Assembly (NCBI RefSeq): GCF_900142465.1
Contig: NZ_FRAX01000009.1
Coordinates: 1-64,000 of the forward strand
Reading direction: 5' to 3'
Origin: Fibrobacter sp. UWH6
GTDB taxonomy: Bacteria > Fibrobacterota > Fibrobacteria > Fibrobacterales > Fibrobacteraceae
Length of the DNA: 64,000 nt
The notes beneath the pieces are model-generated. The model was given only the letters and a program-made list of their open reading frames with translations, ran no database searches and was not told the DNA's origin. The translations under genes were made by a program, and so were the position numbers. Within the stretch, counting starts at the first letter, position 1, and every line of letters starts with the position of its first letter. Below, in pieces: positions 47,070 through 54,910 of this stretch.

Positions 47070-49245
47070 ATCCCTACTTTCTGCAATTCTTTTAGCACCG
47101 GCGCTGGCTCTTGCCGCAGGTTCTGCAATTATCACCTTGGAAATGCCCGTTGGCGCCCGCCAGCTGGGTATGGGCGAAGCAGGTGCGGCCCTGGCAGATG
47201 ACGCCGCCGCCATGTATTACAACCCCGCAGGTCTGGCTTTCGGCCCCCTGGCCGACGAATGGCGCATGAGCTACCCGGCCGATTCCAAGAATGCCCCCTA
47301 TTTTACAAGCATGGCTTCCCGCTCCAAGAATGGCTTCTTCAGCAAGAGCGAACTGTGGGCAGGTACTGCCAACGGTATCCTGAAGTTTGACGGCGAACAG
47401 TGGGTCGACTATCATTCCATTACCCTGCAGGGCAATGCCAAGGTCCGCGACGCCGTCAAGGTGTACGCCGGTTCCGAACGCGGCCTGGAAGAAAATGTCA
47501 GAAAGGTCAAGGAATTCAACGAGATCAAGACTGCCGACGATGAAAAGCACATCGTAGAAGTCAAGATGCCCTGGAACCTGATTGTTAAGGACACCATTAC
47601 CGCAGTCCTTTACGAAAGCCGTACCGAAAAGCTGTGGGTAGGTACACCCAAGTCCCTTTACCGTTTTGACGGCAAGGCCTGGAAGAGCTACGACAGCGAA
47701 CTGGGAAACCACCGCGTTACTGCCTTGGTAAGCCAGGGAGCCTCTATCTGGATCGGTACCGACGACGGTCTCTTCGTATACCGTAACGGTCAATTCGAGC
47801 AGAAGGGCAAGGTCCTGCCCAGCCAGAAGATTACCGCCCTCGTATGGTCTGAACTCCGCAAGGAACTTTATGTTGCCGCAGAAGGCGCAGGCGTTGCCCG
47901 CCTCATTCCCAAGAAGAGCGTCAACGACAAGGACCGCTGGAGCCTGTTCAACGAAGAAGATGGAGTCATGGACAAGAGTCCCACCGCCCTGGCCGTCGAC
48001 AGTTCGGGCCACGTGTGGGCAGCCCATAAGGGAGGCCTCTCCCATTTCAACCTCCGCAAGTGGGAACAGATCCAGTTCGCCGACAATACCGTCAACGACA
48101 TCTCCGTCGACCAGAAGGGCGGCATCTGGATTGCCACCGACAAGGGCGTCTGGCGCCACCTGCCGGATTACGCTACCGCCAGCGGCCGCAAGGCAGAACT
48201 TGAACGCACCGAAGCCGACGAGGCCGAAGGCAAGCGCGATGACGAATGGGTCCACTACCACTCCGGAAACGGTCTTTCTGTAAACAAGGTCTGGGCAGTT
48301 CTTCCCCAGGGTAATGACGTCTGGTTCAGTACCGCAAACGGTATGGAACAATTCAAGGACGCCGACTACCAGCTCACAGCCTTCTACGAAAAGCTTTTGC
48401 CGATTCTCAACATTCCCGACCTCTACCACCTTTACGGCGGCATGACCATCCCCCTGAACGACTGGGGTACCATGGGCTTCTTCGTAAACTTCGTTAGCTT
48501 CGGTTCTACAGTTGCGTCTGGCGATGTGGACGCTGACGACCTGGTGGCCTACAACAGTTCTGAAATCGTTGGCGGCTTCAGCTACGGTACCCGCTTCCCC
48601 GGCGACTGGGGCCTAGGCCTCAGCATCAAGTTCTTCTATTCTGACCTCAGTTCCGGCGCAGGATCCGGATCCGAAGAAGCAACTACCTTCGGTTACGCAT
48701 TCGACGTGGGCGTCCTCAAGAAGAACCTGATTGTAGACGGTTTGAATTTTGCATTGGTCCTGGCCAACATCGGCCCCAGCGTCTATTACGTCGACAAGAC
48801 CATCGAAGACCCCATCCCGCTGACCTGGCGCCTGGGCCTCTCCTATGAAATCCTCTCCCTGGCCGACTATAAGTGGGTCGTGGTCGCCGACTACAACCGC
48901 GAAGTGGTTTATGACGACAGCAAGGGAAATCCCGAACCGTTCTACGTATCCTGCTGGAAATCCCTGATCAATCCTGAACGCGGTGGCAGCGGCCTGGAAG
49001 GAGCCAAGAACTCCTTGATGCAGGGCGTCTTCAACGTAGGTACCGAATTTATTTACGCCAACACCATCGCTTTGCGACTGGGTTACCTCCACGACCAGAC
49101 CGGTAAGCGCGACGAAGTGGACATGGGCTTCGGCTTCATGCTCTCCGACATGCTGCAATTCGACTTCGCAACCATCAAGGACGTAGGCGAAAGCGACGGC
49201 GTCCGCGATGGCCAGATGCGATTCGGCATGGTATTCAAGTTCTAA
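47062..49245 (+). CDS. PorV/PorQ-like outer-membrane protein with an inserted seven-bladed propeller
   Basis: I choose the TTG at 47062 because GGAGG lies 5 nt before it and a proper signal peptide follows (RKSLLSAILLAPALALAAG); the ATG at 47014 adds 16 odd residues. The mature start PVGARQLGMGEAGAALADD and AAAMYYNPAGLAF is the signature of PorV/PorQ/FadL-like barrels. From about residue 80 to 440 there are seven repeats of the Reg_prop type: LWAGTANGILKFDG, LWVGTPKSLYRFDG, IWIGTDDGLFVYRNG, LYVAAEGAGVARL, VWAAHKGGLSHFN, IWIATDKGVWRHL, VWFSTANGMEQF. The barrel resumes at about 455 and runs to the C-terminal phenylalanine (GMVFKF). Confidence 0.85.
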   Translation: MRKSLLSAILLAPALALAAGSAIITLEMPVGARQLGMGEAGAALADDAAAMYYNPAGLAFGPLADEWRMSYPADSKNAPYFTSMASRSKNGFFSKSELWAGTANGILKFDGEQWVDYHSITLQGNAKVRDAVKVYAGSERGLEENVRKVKEFNEIKTADDEKHIVEVKMPWNLIVKDTITAVLYESRTEKLWVGTPKSLYRFDGKAWKSYDSELGNHRVTALVSQGASIWIGTDDGLFVYRNGQFEQKGKVLPSQKITALVWSELRKELYVAAEGAGVARLIPKKSVNDKDRWSLFNEEDGVMDKSPTALAVDSSGHVWAAHKGGLSHFNLRKWEQIQFADNTVNDISVDQKGGIWIATDKGVWRHLPDYATASGRKAELERTEADEAEGKRDDEWVHYHSGNGLSVNKVWAVLPQGNDVWFSTANGMEQFKDADYQLTAFYEKLLPILNIPDLYHLYGGMTIPLNDWGTMGFFVNFVSFGSTVASGDVDADDLVAYNSSEIVGGFSYGTRFPGDWGLGLSIKFFYSDLSSGAGSGSEEATTFGYAFDVGVLKKNLIVDGLNFALVLANIGPSVYYVDKTIEDPIPLTWRLGLSYEILSLADYKWVVVADYNREVVYDDSKGNPEPFYVSCWKSLINPERGGSGLEGAKNSLMQGVFNVGTEFIYANTIALRLGYLHDQTGKRDEVDMGFGFMLSDMLQFDFATIKDVGESDGVRDGQMRFGMVFKF

Positions 49246-49253
49246 AAGACGCA

Positions 49254-49276
49254 AGGGGGCAACCGCCCCCTTTTTC
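49254..49276 (+). terminator. Terminator after the PorV-like gene
   Basis: AGGGGGC-AACC-GCCCCCT followed by TTTT. Confidence 0.85.
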
Positions 49277-49325
49277 ATTCCCCCGAAATAAACCCGAATA
49301 AACCAGCGGTCCCTGCTGCGAAACA

Positions 49326-49413
49326 AACCCCAGAAGCGTAGCGCCTGGGGCTAGAAGTGAACACAGCACATTTCAGCGGGGGGTCCAGGGGGGGGCAGTA
49401 GCCCCCCCCCCCA
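49326..49413. other. GC-rich hairpins between the PorV-like gene and rsmG
   Basis: CCCCAG/CTGGGG (49328-49350) is followed by a run of nine G and a run of eleven C separated by AGTA-containing sequence (49388-49413), forming a very stable stem a few bases after the rsmG stop. It may end rsmG transcription without a T-run. The homopolymers are prone to length errors in both replication and sequencing. Confidence 0.5.
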
Positions 49414-49417
49414 TGCA

Positions 49418-50218
49418 TCATCGTACCCTTTCGAATATTACGAGGGCTCGTTCCTGCGTGCTGTTGGGGATTGTATAGAAGTGCTTTTCCAGCAACTTGT
49501 ATCCATAGTCTTCGGGATGCAAGGTCTTCAGTTCGTCAGCGGCAGCAGGCCCCTTCATAAAGAACACGCGCCCACCCACCTTCAGGGAGTTCTGTAGACG
49601 GGGGAAAGTCTTTTCCATCAGTTCAAAGGCGCGGCTGATAACACCATCCACAGGAATAGTCATGCTGCGGCTAGTCACCTTGTGACCGAACACATCGATA
49701 TTCTTCAGCCCCATCTTCTCGATGACCATGTTCAAGAAGTTGATGCGGTTCGGGCGCGGTTCGCAAAGAGTCAAGTTGATATTGGGATTCACGATCTTCA
49801 GGGGAATACCCGGGAAGCCGGCTCCACTACCCACGTCAATCATACGGGCAGGCCACTTTTCAACAAAGGCGTTGATCAAAGTGCAGTCGGCATAATGACG
49901 TTCAACCATGGTTTCAAAAGCATTAAGGCGAGTCAAGTCCTGGTCTTCGTTGTTGGCTCGGAGAAGCTGATGATATTCCCAAATCTGCTTCAAGGTTTCT
50001 TCCTGCAGTTCCACACCATAATAATGCAAAAGCTTGTCGAGGCCAGCCAGAGACGGCGTAACACGCTTTCCGTTAAACAGCGGAAACTCGGTGCGGGGAG
50101 CTTTCATGTGAGGCACAAAGGCACTGCCCAAGGCATCGGCGCCACGAGCAGGCATACGAGAAGGAGCTTTACCCCAGGAACCCTTTGCGGGCTTTTTAGA
50201 CCAGTTAGAATTTGCCAT
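49418..50218 (-). CDS. rsmG: 16S rRNA (guanine527-N7)-methyltransferase RsmG
   Basis: The protein (266 residues from MANSNWSKKPAKGSW) has the SAM-binding motif MIDVGSGAGFPGIPLKI, LCEPRPNRINFLN and ISRAFELMEKTF, all typical of RsmG (GidB). It methylates G527 of 16S rRNA. It has an extra basic N-terminal tail of about 55 residues (KPAKGSWGKAPSRMPARGAD) before the usual start, which may help RNA binding. A longer frame to 50464 is antisense to the next gene and is not used. Confidence 0.92.
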   Translation of the reverse strand: MANSNWSKKPAKGSWGKAPSRMPARGADALGSAFVPHMKAPRTEFPLFNGKRVTPSLAGLDKLLHYYGVELQEETLKQIWEYHQLLRANNEDQDLTRLNAFETMVERHYADCTLINAFVEKWPARMIDVGSGAGFPGIPLKIVNPNINLTLCEPRPNRINFLNMVIEKMGLKNIDVFGHKVTSRSMTIPVDGVISRAFELMEKTFPRLQNSLKVGGRVFFMKGPAAADELKTLHPEDYGYKLLEKHFYTIPNSTQERALVIFERVR

Positions 50219-50297
50219 GAACCCAAAATTAGAAATCCCCAAAAGAAAAAAGAACCCCCAAAAGTGATGTTTCGGCAATTCGTGCGTGTATATAGGT

Positions 50298-51707
50298 ATG
50301 AACAATTTTTTCTTGGTATATATTCGCAAAATAACAACCGCATTCTGTTTATTCTCGGGCTTCGCCCTCGCCCTTGATGAGGCCGCGGTTTTCAAGTGGT
50401 GGGACGACGGGCTAATTTCCGCAGAGGAAGCAACCGAAATGCTGAACCTGCTGGAAGAAGGCAATCAGGAAGAAGCCTGCCTGCTGGCCGAAACCTATTC
50501 ACTGGAAGACTGCCAGCCCCAACAAGAACCCACCGTTCCTCAGAACTCCGCAAAATCCCAGCGCCCGCCCCTAACGCCCCACGGTTACATCCTCTGGAAA
50601 GGCAGAACCGATTCACTGGGGCATCTGGAAAGTTCCCGACTTTCGCTTCAAGTGGATTTTTACCGCTACCGCCTGCGCCTGGGAACGCAGGAACTTCTGA
50701 GCTACCGAAACGAAGGCAGCGAGGCCCACTTCGGGCAAATTTCAACGCGGGAAATCCACAGCTATATTCCGCTGGACACCTTATGGGGCACAACGTTTAC
50801 ATACCCTCTAGGAAACCTTACGCTGGGCGGAACGTTAGACACGGCCCTAAACCTGGAAGCCCGCCTAGGCTACCGGAAACAGGCCGATATTTTCTGCTGG
50901 ACCCATCCCGAAAGCAACTCCTGCGGAATCCAGGCAAGAACCTCCTGGGGCACCGTCGCAGGCTGGTGGCAACACGGCCAACCCCTCCCCCTGATCAAGA
51001 TGCAGTTACAGCGGAACGAAAAAATTTCAACAAGCCGAAGTTCCGCCAAAAACAAAAATGCAGAAATCATCAGCTGGAAAATTTCAGCCTACATTCACGG
51101 AGACAGCGTCCCGGATCAGTCCCACCTCAGTTCCAGCATTCTAAACAGCATGTTCTGGTATTCCCAGAATATCGCCTACACCGACGCAAGCCCATGGCGC
51201 AACCGAATCTCCACAAACATCCGCGTCACCACCCCACTGCCAAATGACAGCGCCCTGCAGCAAACCACCGCCCGCATAAAAGTACAGCTGGACTACGGCC
51301 CCCAACAACTCCGCGGAACCGCAAGCGCCACCTGCCTAGACGCCGCCGAAAACTGCCGCAAGGACGACCTGAAATTGCAAGGGGTTTCGCTGCTTTCCCA
51401 CAGCGATTCCCAAACAAAAAACGGACTCTCCCTGCAAGGCAGCGTCAAGACGACCTATACCCGAAACGAAGGGCTGAACACTCCCCGACTAGAGACGGGC
51501 CTCTCCTACGGCACCAACAGTCTCAATAAAGCTAGCGTTTCCCTTGTGCTTCCCCAATCCAATCCTCAAAAAAACATCCAGATCCGCACCCAGTCCGATG
51601 TGGGAACAGACCAAATCCAAATATCCATCGCCGCCACCTTCAAAAAAAAGGCAAGAGCTCCCTTCCACCCCGCCCACGCCTATCTGCAACTAAAAGGGCT
51701 TTTTTAG
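50298..51707 (+). CDS. Hypothetical exported beta-rich envelope protein
   Basis: This protein of about 469 residues starts at MNNFFLVYIRKITTAFCLFSGFALA, a signal peptide. Residues about 30-75 hold a small helical motif (DEAAVFKWWDDGLISAEEATEMLNLLEEG). The remainder alternates polar and non-polar residues (SRLSLQVDFYRYRLRLGTQEL, TLGGTLDTALNLEARLGYR), as expected for an outer-membrane barrel. It ends with KGLF. Its 5' end is divergent to rsmG with an 80-bp gap. It could be a competence- or secretion-related barrel; no family is recognised. Confidence 0.65.
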   Translation: MNNFFLVYIRKITTAFCLFSGFALALDEAAVFKWWDDGLISAEEATEMLNLLEEGNQEEACLLAETYSLEDCQPQQEPTVPQNSAKSQRPPLTPHGYILWKGRTDSLGHLESSRLSLQVDFYRYRLRLGTQELLSYRNEGSEAHFGQISTREIHSYIPLDTLWGTTFTYPLGNLTLGGTLDTALNLEARLGYRKQADIFCWTHPESNSCGIQARTSWGTVAGWWQHGQPLPLIKMQLQRNEKISTSRSSAKNKNAEIISWKISAYIHGDSVPDQSHLSSSILNSMFWYSQNIAYTDASPWRNRISTNIRVTTPLPNDSALQQTTARIKVQLDYGPQQLRGTASATCLDAAENCRKDDLKLQGVSLLSHSDSQTKNGLSLQGSVKTTYTRNEGLNTPRLETGLSYGTNSLNKASVSLVLPQSNPQKNIQIRTQSDVGTDQIQISIAATFKKKARAPFHPAHAYLQLKGLF

Positions 51708-51734
51708 CCAGGAATCGCCTAAAGGTAACGTTCT

Positions 51735-51762
51735 GTATACAAGCTGTATACTCGAGTATACA
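51735..51762. promoter_or_regulatory. Three phased GTATAC sites forming an 18-bp palindrome
   Basis: GTATAC occurs at 51735, 51746 and 51756, that is 11 and 10 bp apart, one helical turn each. The last two form the perfect palindrome TGTATACTCGAGTATACA (51745-51762). It lies between the barrel gene and the terminator hairpin at 51830, about 155 bp before the membrane-protein gene. Likely an operator for an unknown regulator. Confidence 0.5.
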
Positions 51763-51829
51763 AGAAAATTTCACTTTTTTTCTCTGCACACCCAAGATTA
51801 TCTATCTTTGGGATACCCAAACACTCCCT

Positions 51830-51875
51830 GAGCCCGCTAGGTTACCTCCTTTACCTCGCGGGCTCTTTCTTTTTG
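51830..51875 (+). terminator. Terminator after the 50298-51707 gene
   Basis: GAGCCCGC and GCGGGCTC (8-bp stem, 20-nt loop) followed by TTTCTTTTT. Confidence 0.8.
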
Positions 51876-51917
51876 TGGGTATTCGGGACTCCAGCGCAAA
51901 TTGTTAAATTTTACGTT

Positions 51918-52322
51918 ATGATGATTGCAGCAATTATTGGAGCCGTCGCCTTCGCTCCTTCTATCGGGTTGAATATCGCCCTGGCTCTGGGGGCCCCCCT
52001 AGGTGCATACGCCATGAGCGGACGCCACCGCGTCGTTCCCAAGGAAGTACGCAAGGCATTCGTTGTTCCCATCATCATGCAGTTCGTGGCGCTGTGGTTT
52101 CTGCTTACCGCCGGTGCCGTGTTGCCCGATGCCGCAAACCAGTTGCTGCCCGCCATCATCACCAAGATTTTCGCGTTCTTTTTCGCCTTGTACCTGACGT
52201 TCTATGCCGCCACGGTTTTGTTCAGTGCCAGCCACAAGGAAAAGACCGTCATGGGATTTTTCGCCGTCGTCAGCGCATTCTGTTTTTGGGCCACCGCATT
52301 CGGAACCCTGAACTATGACTGA
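51918..52322 (+). CDS. Small four-helix membrane protein
   Basis: This 134-residue protein starts at MMIAAIIGAVAFAPSIGLN. It has four hydrophobic helices (about 2-20, 49-70, 78-100, 108-130) and a basic loop between helices 1 and 2 (SGRHRVVPKEVRKAF). No family is recognised. Its last codons overlap the queH start by 8 bp, so it is translated together with queH; whether it has a part in queuosine uptake is unknown. Confidence 0.7.
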   Translation: MMIAAIIGAVAFAPSIGLNIALALGAPLGAYAMSGRHRVVPKEVRKAFVVPIIMQFVALWFLLTAGAVLPDAANQLLPAIITKIFAFFFALYLTFYAATVLFSASHKEKTVMGFFAVVSAFCFWATAFGTLNYD

Positions 52323-53055
52323 TTTCGCAGAAAACGTCGGCAAGGCCAGCCCGAAACCGCCCAAGCACAACTTCCAACGAGATCTGGAGTACATCCTCCG
52401 CGGATTGGAAAAGCGTAAAGAAGTTCCCACTTTGCTGTTGCACGCCTGCTGCGCTCCCTGCAGCAGCCATTCCATCGAGTACTTGTCCCAGTATTTCCGC
52501 ATCACGGTTTTCTATTACAATCCCAACATCGCCCCCGACGAGGAATACCGTCACCGCGTCGCAGAAATCAAGCGCTTCGTTGCAGAATTCCCCACCAAGC
52601 ATCCGGTAACGCTGATCGAGGGCGAGTACGTCCCGAAGAAATTCTACGACGCAGTCCGCGGGCTGGAAAAGGAACCCGAAGGCGGCAAGCGCTGTCGCAA
52701 ATGTTTCGAATTGCGTCTTTCGGAATCCGCAAGAATCGCAAAGGAACTGGACTGCGAATACGTCACCACCACGCTGACCATCAGCCCCATGAAAGACGCA
52801 CAACTGCTGAACGAAATTATGCAGGAACAGTGCCAGAAATACGGCGTAAGGCGACTGCCCACGGACCTGAAAAAGAAGGGCGGATTCAAGCGTTCCACCG
52901 AACTTTCGGAGCAGTACCATCTTTACCGTCAGAACTTCTGCGGCTGCGTCTATTCCCAGCGGGAAGCTCAAGAACGTGAAGCACGCGCCGCCGCTAAAGC
53001 GATTGCAACAAAAGCTACCGAAACCGAGGCTATAGAAAACAGCACCGGCATCTAA
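52315..53055 (+). CDS. queH: Epoxyqueuosine reductase QueH
   Basis: This 246-residue protein has the QueH (DUF208) Cys motifs: LLLHACCAPCSSHS near residue 45, GGKRCRKCFELRL near 125, and the C-terminal NFCGCVYS. These bind an Fe-S cluster and a second iron. It also has FYYNPNIAP and TTLTISPMKD. It carries out the last step of queuosine synthesis in tRNA and replaces the cobalamin-dependent QueG. The C-terminal tail after CGCVYSQRE is Ala/Glu-rich and probably unstructured. Confidence 0.92.
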   Translation: MTDFAENVGKASPKPPKHNFQRDLEYILRGLEKRKEVPTLLLHACCAPCSSHSIEYLSQYFRITVFYYNPNIAPDEEYRHRVAEIKRFVAEFPTKHPVTLIEGEYVPKKFYDAVRGLEKEPEGGKRCRKCFELRLSESARIAKELDCEYVTTTLTISPMKDAQLLNEIMQEQCQKYGVRRLPTDLKKKGGFKRSTELSEQYHLYRQNFCGCVYSQREAQEREARAAAKAIATKATETEAIENSTGI

Positions 53056-53120
53056 GCAGCAACCGCCATCGCAAACGAAGACTGCGCCGCCGCAAAAACT
53101 GCAGAAAGCAACGCAGAACT

Positions 53121-54002
53121 CTAAAGCGATTTCAGTAACGCCACAAGACTGAAAATATCCCAGGGGTTTTCGTCCACAAATTCGCAGGGGACATGGATTG
53201 CCGGCAAGATGTAGCTTAAGGTTGTCTTCGGCGCCCCAAAGCAACGCCTATCCCTCATGAGGATTTCCCGAGGGGCAGGCACCAGACCCGCAGAGGTCTC
53301 GCGATAGTCTATGGCGTTGTGAACCTTGTTCCCGCAGGAAATACAAGTCCCGCTAATGGAATGTGTGCCCGAAAGCATTGACCCACAGCACCAGTAATTA
53401 TAAACGTCTCCACTGCAATGGGGGCAGCCATGATGGGCAACACCAAAGCAGTACTTGTAGTAGTTCAGAAGTTCACCGAGGCAAATGTACCTGCCCCCAA
53501 ACCAGCAGTAGCTAAAGCCCACGTTGCTAAACTGCAGGGAGGCAAACTCCCGATACTTCATCACAAAATCCTTATGCTTCAGAATCAGCGGCAGGTTCTG
53601 CAAAAAACATTCCGCCCCATGATCACGGCCTAGGGCAGCAGACATTTTCTTGCGCAATTCATGCTGGGCAAGAGCTTCGGCCAGTTCTTTTTCGCCAATA
53701 TCCAGCGTCTCGTAAATGAAGGAACGCAAACGCCTGGGGACAATTCCATTTTCCGCCATATGGCAAAATTTTGCCAGCAGGCTGGATTCCGTTTCCTTGA
53801 GTTTTACATTCCGGCTTTCGCAGCGACGCCTGTACATTTCCAGAAGATCGCCGGGAACATAGCCCTTTGCAGCCATTCTTTCACGAATAATTCGTGCCAA
53901 TTCAATGGCGGAATCCACATGGAAACCGTCACAGAACTTCTTTACAATTTGAGAATGAGAATTGGGTCCGTTCTTCGGACTAAAATCAAAAGACAAAGCC
54001 AT
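53121..54002 (-). CDS. Hypothetical protein with a zinc-ribbon-like Cys cluster
   Basis: In this 293-residue protein the first 150 residues are helical and charged. From about 190 there are CPHCSGDVYNYWCC and CISCGNKVHN, spaced like a treble-clef or zinc ribbon (CxxC...CC...CxxC). A run of aromatic and Cys residues precedes them (YCWFGGRYICLG, YYKYCFG). No signal peptide is seen. I do not recognise the family; it may be a Fibrobacter-specific protein. It lies at the end of the envelope operon, 100 bp after the lipoprotein gene. Confidence 0.65.
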   Translation of the reverse strand: MALSFDFSPKNGPNSHSQIVKKFCDGFHVDSAIELARIIRERMAAKGYVPGDLLEMYRRRCESRNVKLKETESSLLAKFCHMAENGIVPRRLRSFIYETLDIGEKELAEALAQHELRKKMSAALGRDHGAECFLQNLPLILKHKDFVMKYREFASLQFSNVGFSYCWFGGRYICLGELLNYYKYCFGVAHHGCPHCSGDVYNYWCCGSMLSGTHSISGTCISCGNKVHNAIDYRETSAGLVPAPREILMRDRRCFGAPKTTLSYILPAIHVPCEFVDENPWDIFSLVALLKSL

Positions 54003-54104
54003 AAGGCCTCCTCGTTTAGCTGTTTATATATCCGCCCGCAAGTAAGGTTAAATCGGCGGTTCATTAGTTATATCGAATAATCTACAAAAAATGTCAAATA
54101 AAAA

Positions 54105-54872
54105 TTAAAGCCAGTAACTGACGCCACCAAAACCAGACCAATAACGTTTATCAAAGTTTTCTCCATGAACGCCAACCGAGCCCAGTCTTACTCTCCAATG
54201 ATCATTTAAGCGGTAGCTACCCGAAGCATATAGGGTGTAGACTCTAGGCGAAAAAGGCACGTCTTCAAGTTCCATATCCCCTTCATAGGTGCTTGCAGAA
54301 ATTTCAAGGCCAAAGTCTCCCAGATAAGCGCCAGCATAGCCACCATATATAACGGAGGTTCCGTTGTTGGAATGATGGCTATATTCCTTAACCTCGTTAA
54401 AGACTAGCATAGAGGTGACAGTCATATCCCCTTCACAGTCGTAGTCGCGATGGTTCATCCACACACCGCCAGAAAACCCGATTTCAAAATGGCTTGTATT
54501 CAACCCGAGAGACGCAAACGTATATAAGCCATTGTTGATGCCAACTCCCGTATTGACCATGAATATGTTTTTCTTGAGCGCCAATTCCGCAGCAGCATTA
54601 ACGAATCCGTATTCAAGACTGTATGCAAAATCAACACTACGGCCATTGTGGTAAACATCATCCACCTCCATTTTCTTTGAAGGTCCCGCATTCAAGCCAC
54701 CAGAAAGACGGACTTGATAGTCAGACGTCATGTGTTCACCTGCACCACGCATTTCAGGAGCAGGATTTACTTCCATCCGTATCTTGGAAATTCTAGGATC
54801 GCCATCCGTGACGCAGCCATTCAATAAGAAAGCGGAAGCAATAAGAATCAAACTAATTATGCGAAATTTCAT
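54105..54872 (-). CDS. Beta-rich lipoprotein, probably outer membrane
   Basis: This 255-residue protein has a lipoprotein signal (LIASAFLLNGCVTDGDP). The rest alternates polar and aromatic residues with repeated glycine turns (YGFVNAAAELAL, FGLEISASTYEGDM, YTLYASGSYRLNDHWRVRLG) and ends WSGFGGVSYWL, in the manner of small outer-membrane barrels. It follows the two-repeat lipoprotein by 38 bp and probably belongs to the same transcript. Confidence 0.7.
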   Translation of the reverse strand: MKFRIISLILIASAFLLNGCVTDGDPRISKIRMEVNPAPEMRGAGEHMTSDYQVRLSGGLNAGPSKKMEVDDVYHNGRSVDFAYSLEYGFVNAAAELALKKNIFMVNTGVGINNGLYTFASLGLNTSHFEIGFSGGVWMNHRDYDCEGDMTVTSMLVFNEVKEYSHHSNNGTSVIYGGYAGAYLGDFGLEISASTYEGDMELEDVPFSPRVYTLYASGSYRLNDHWRVRLGSVGVHGENFDKRYWSGFGGVSYWL

Positions 54873-54910
54873 ACAACCTCACTAGCCTTACGAGATTAAA
54901 ATAACAACGT

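Noticed and set aside
47092-48429. 445-residue open frame on the minus strand inside the PorV-like gene
   Set aside because: Shadow of the propeller repeats; no start signals.
51735-51762. CRISPR-like short repeats (GTATAC)
   Set aside because: Only three 6-bp units with 4-5-bp spacing; it is an operator-type palindrome, and no CRISPR array or cas gene is seen anywhere.
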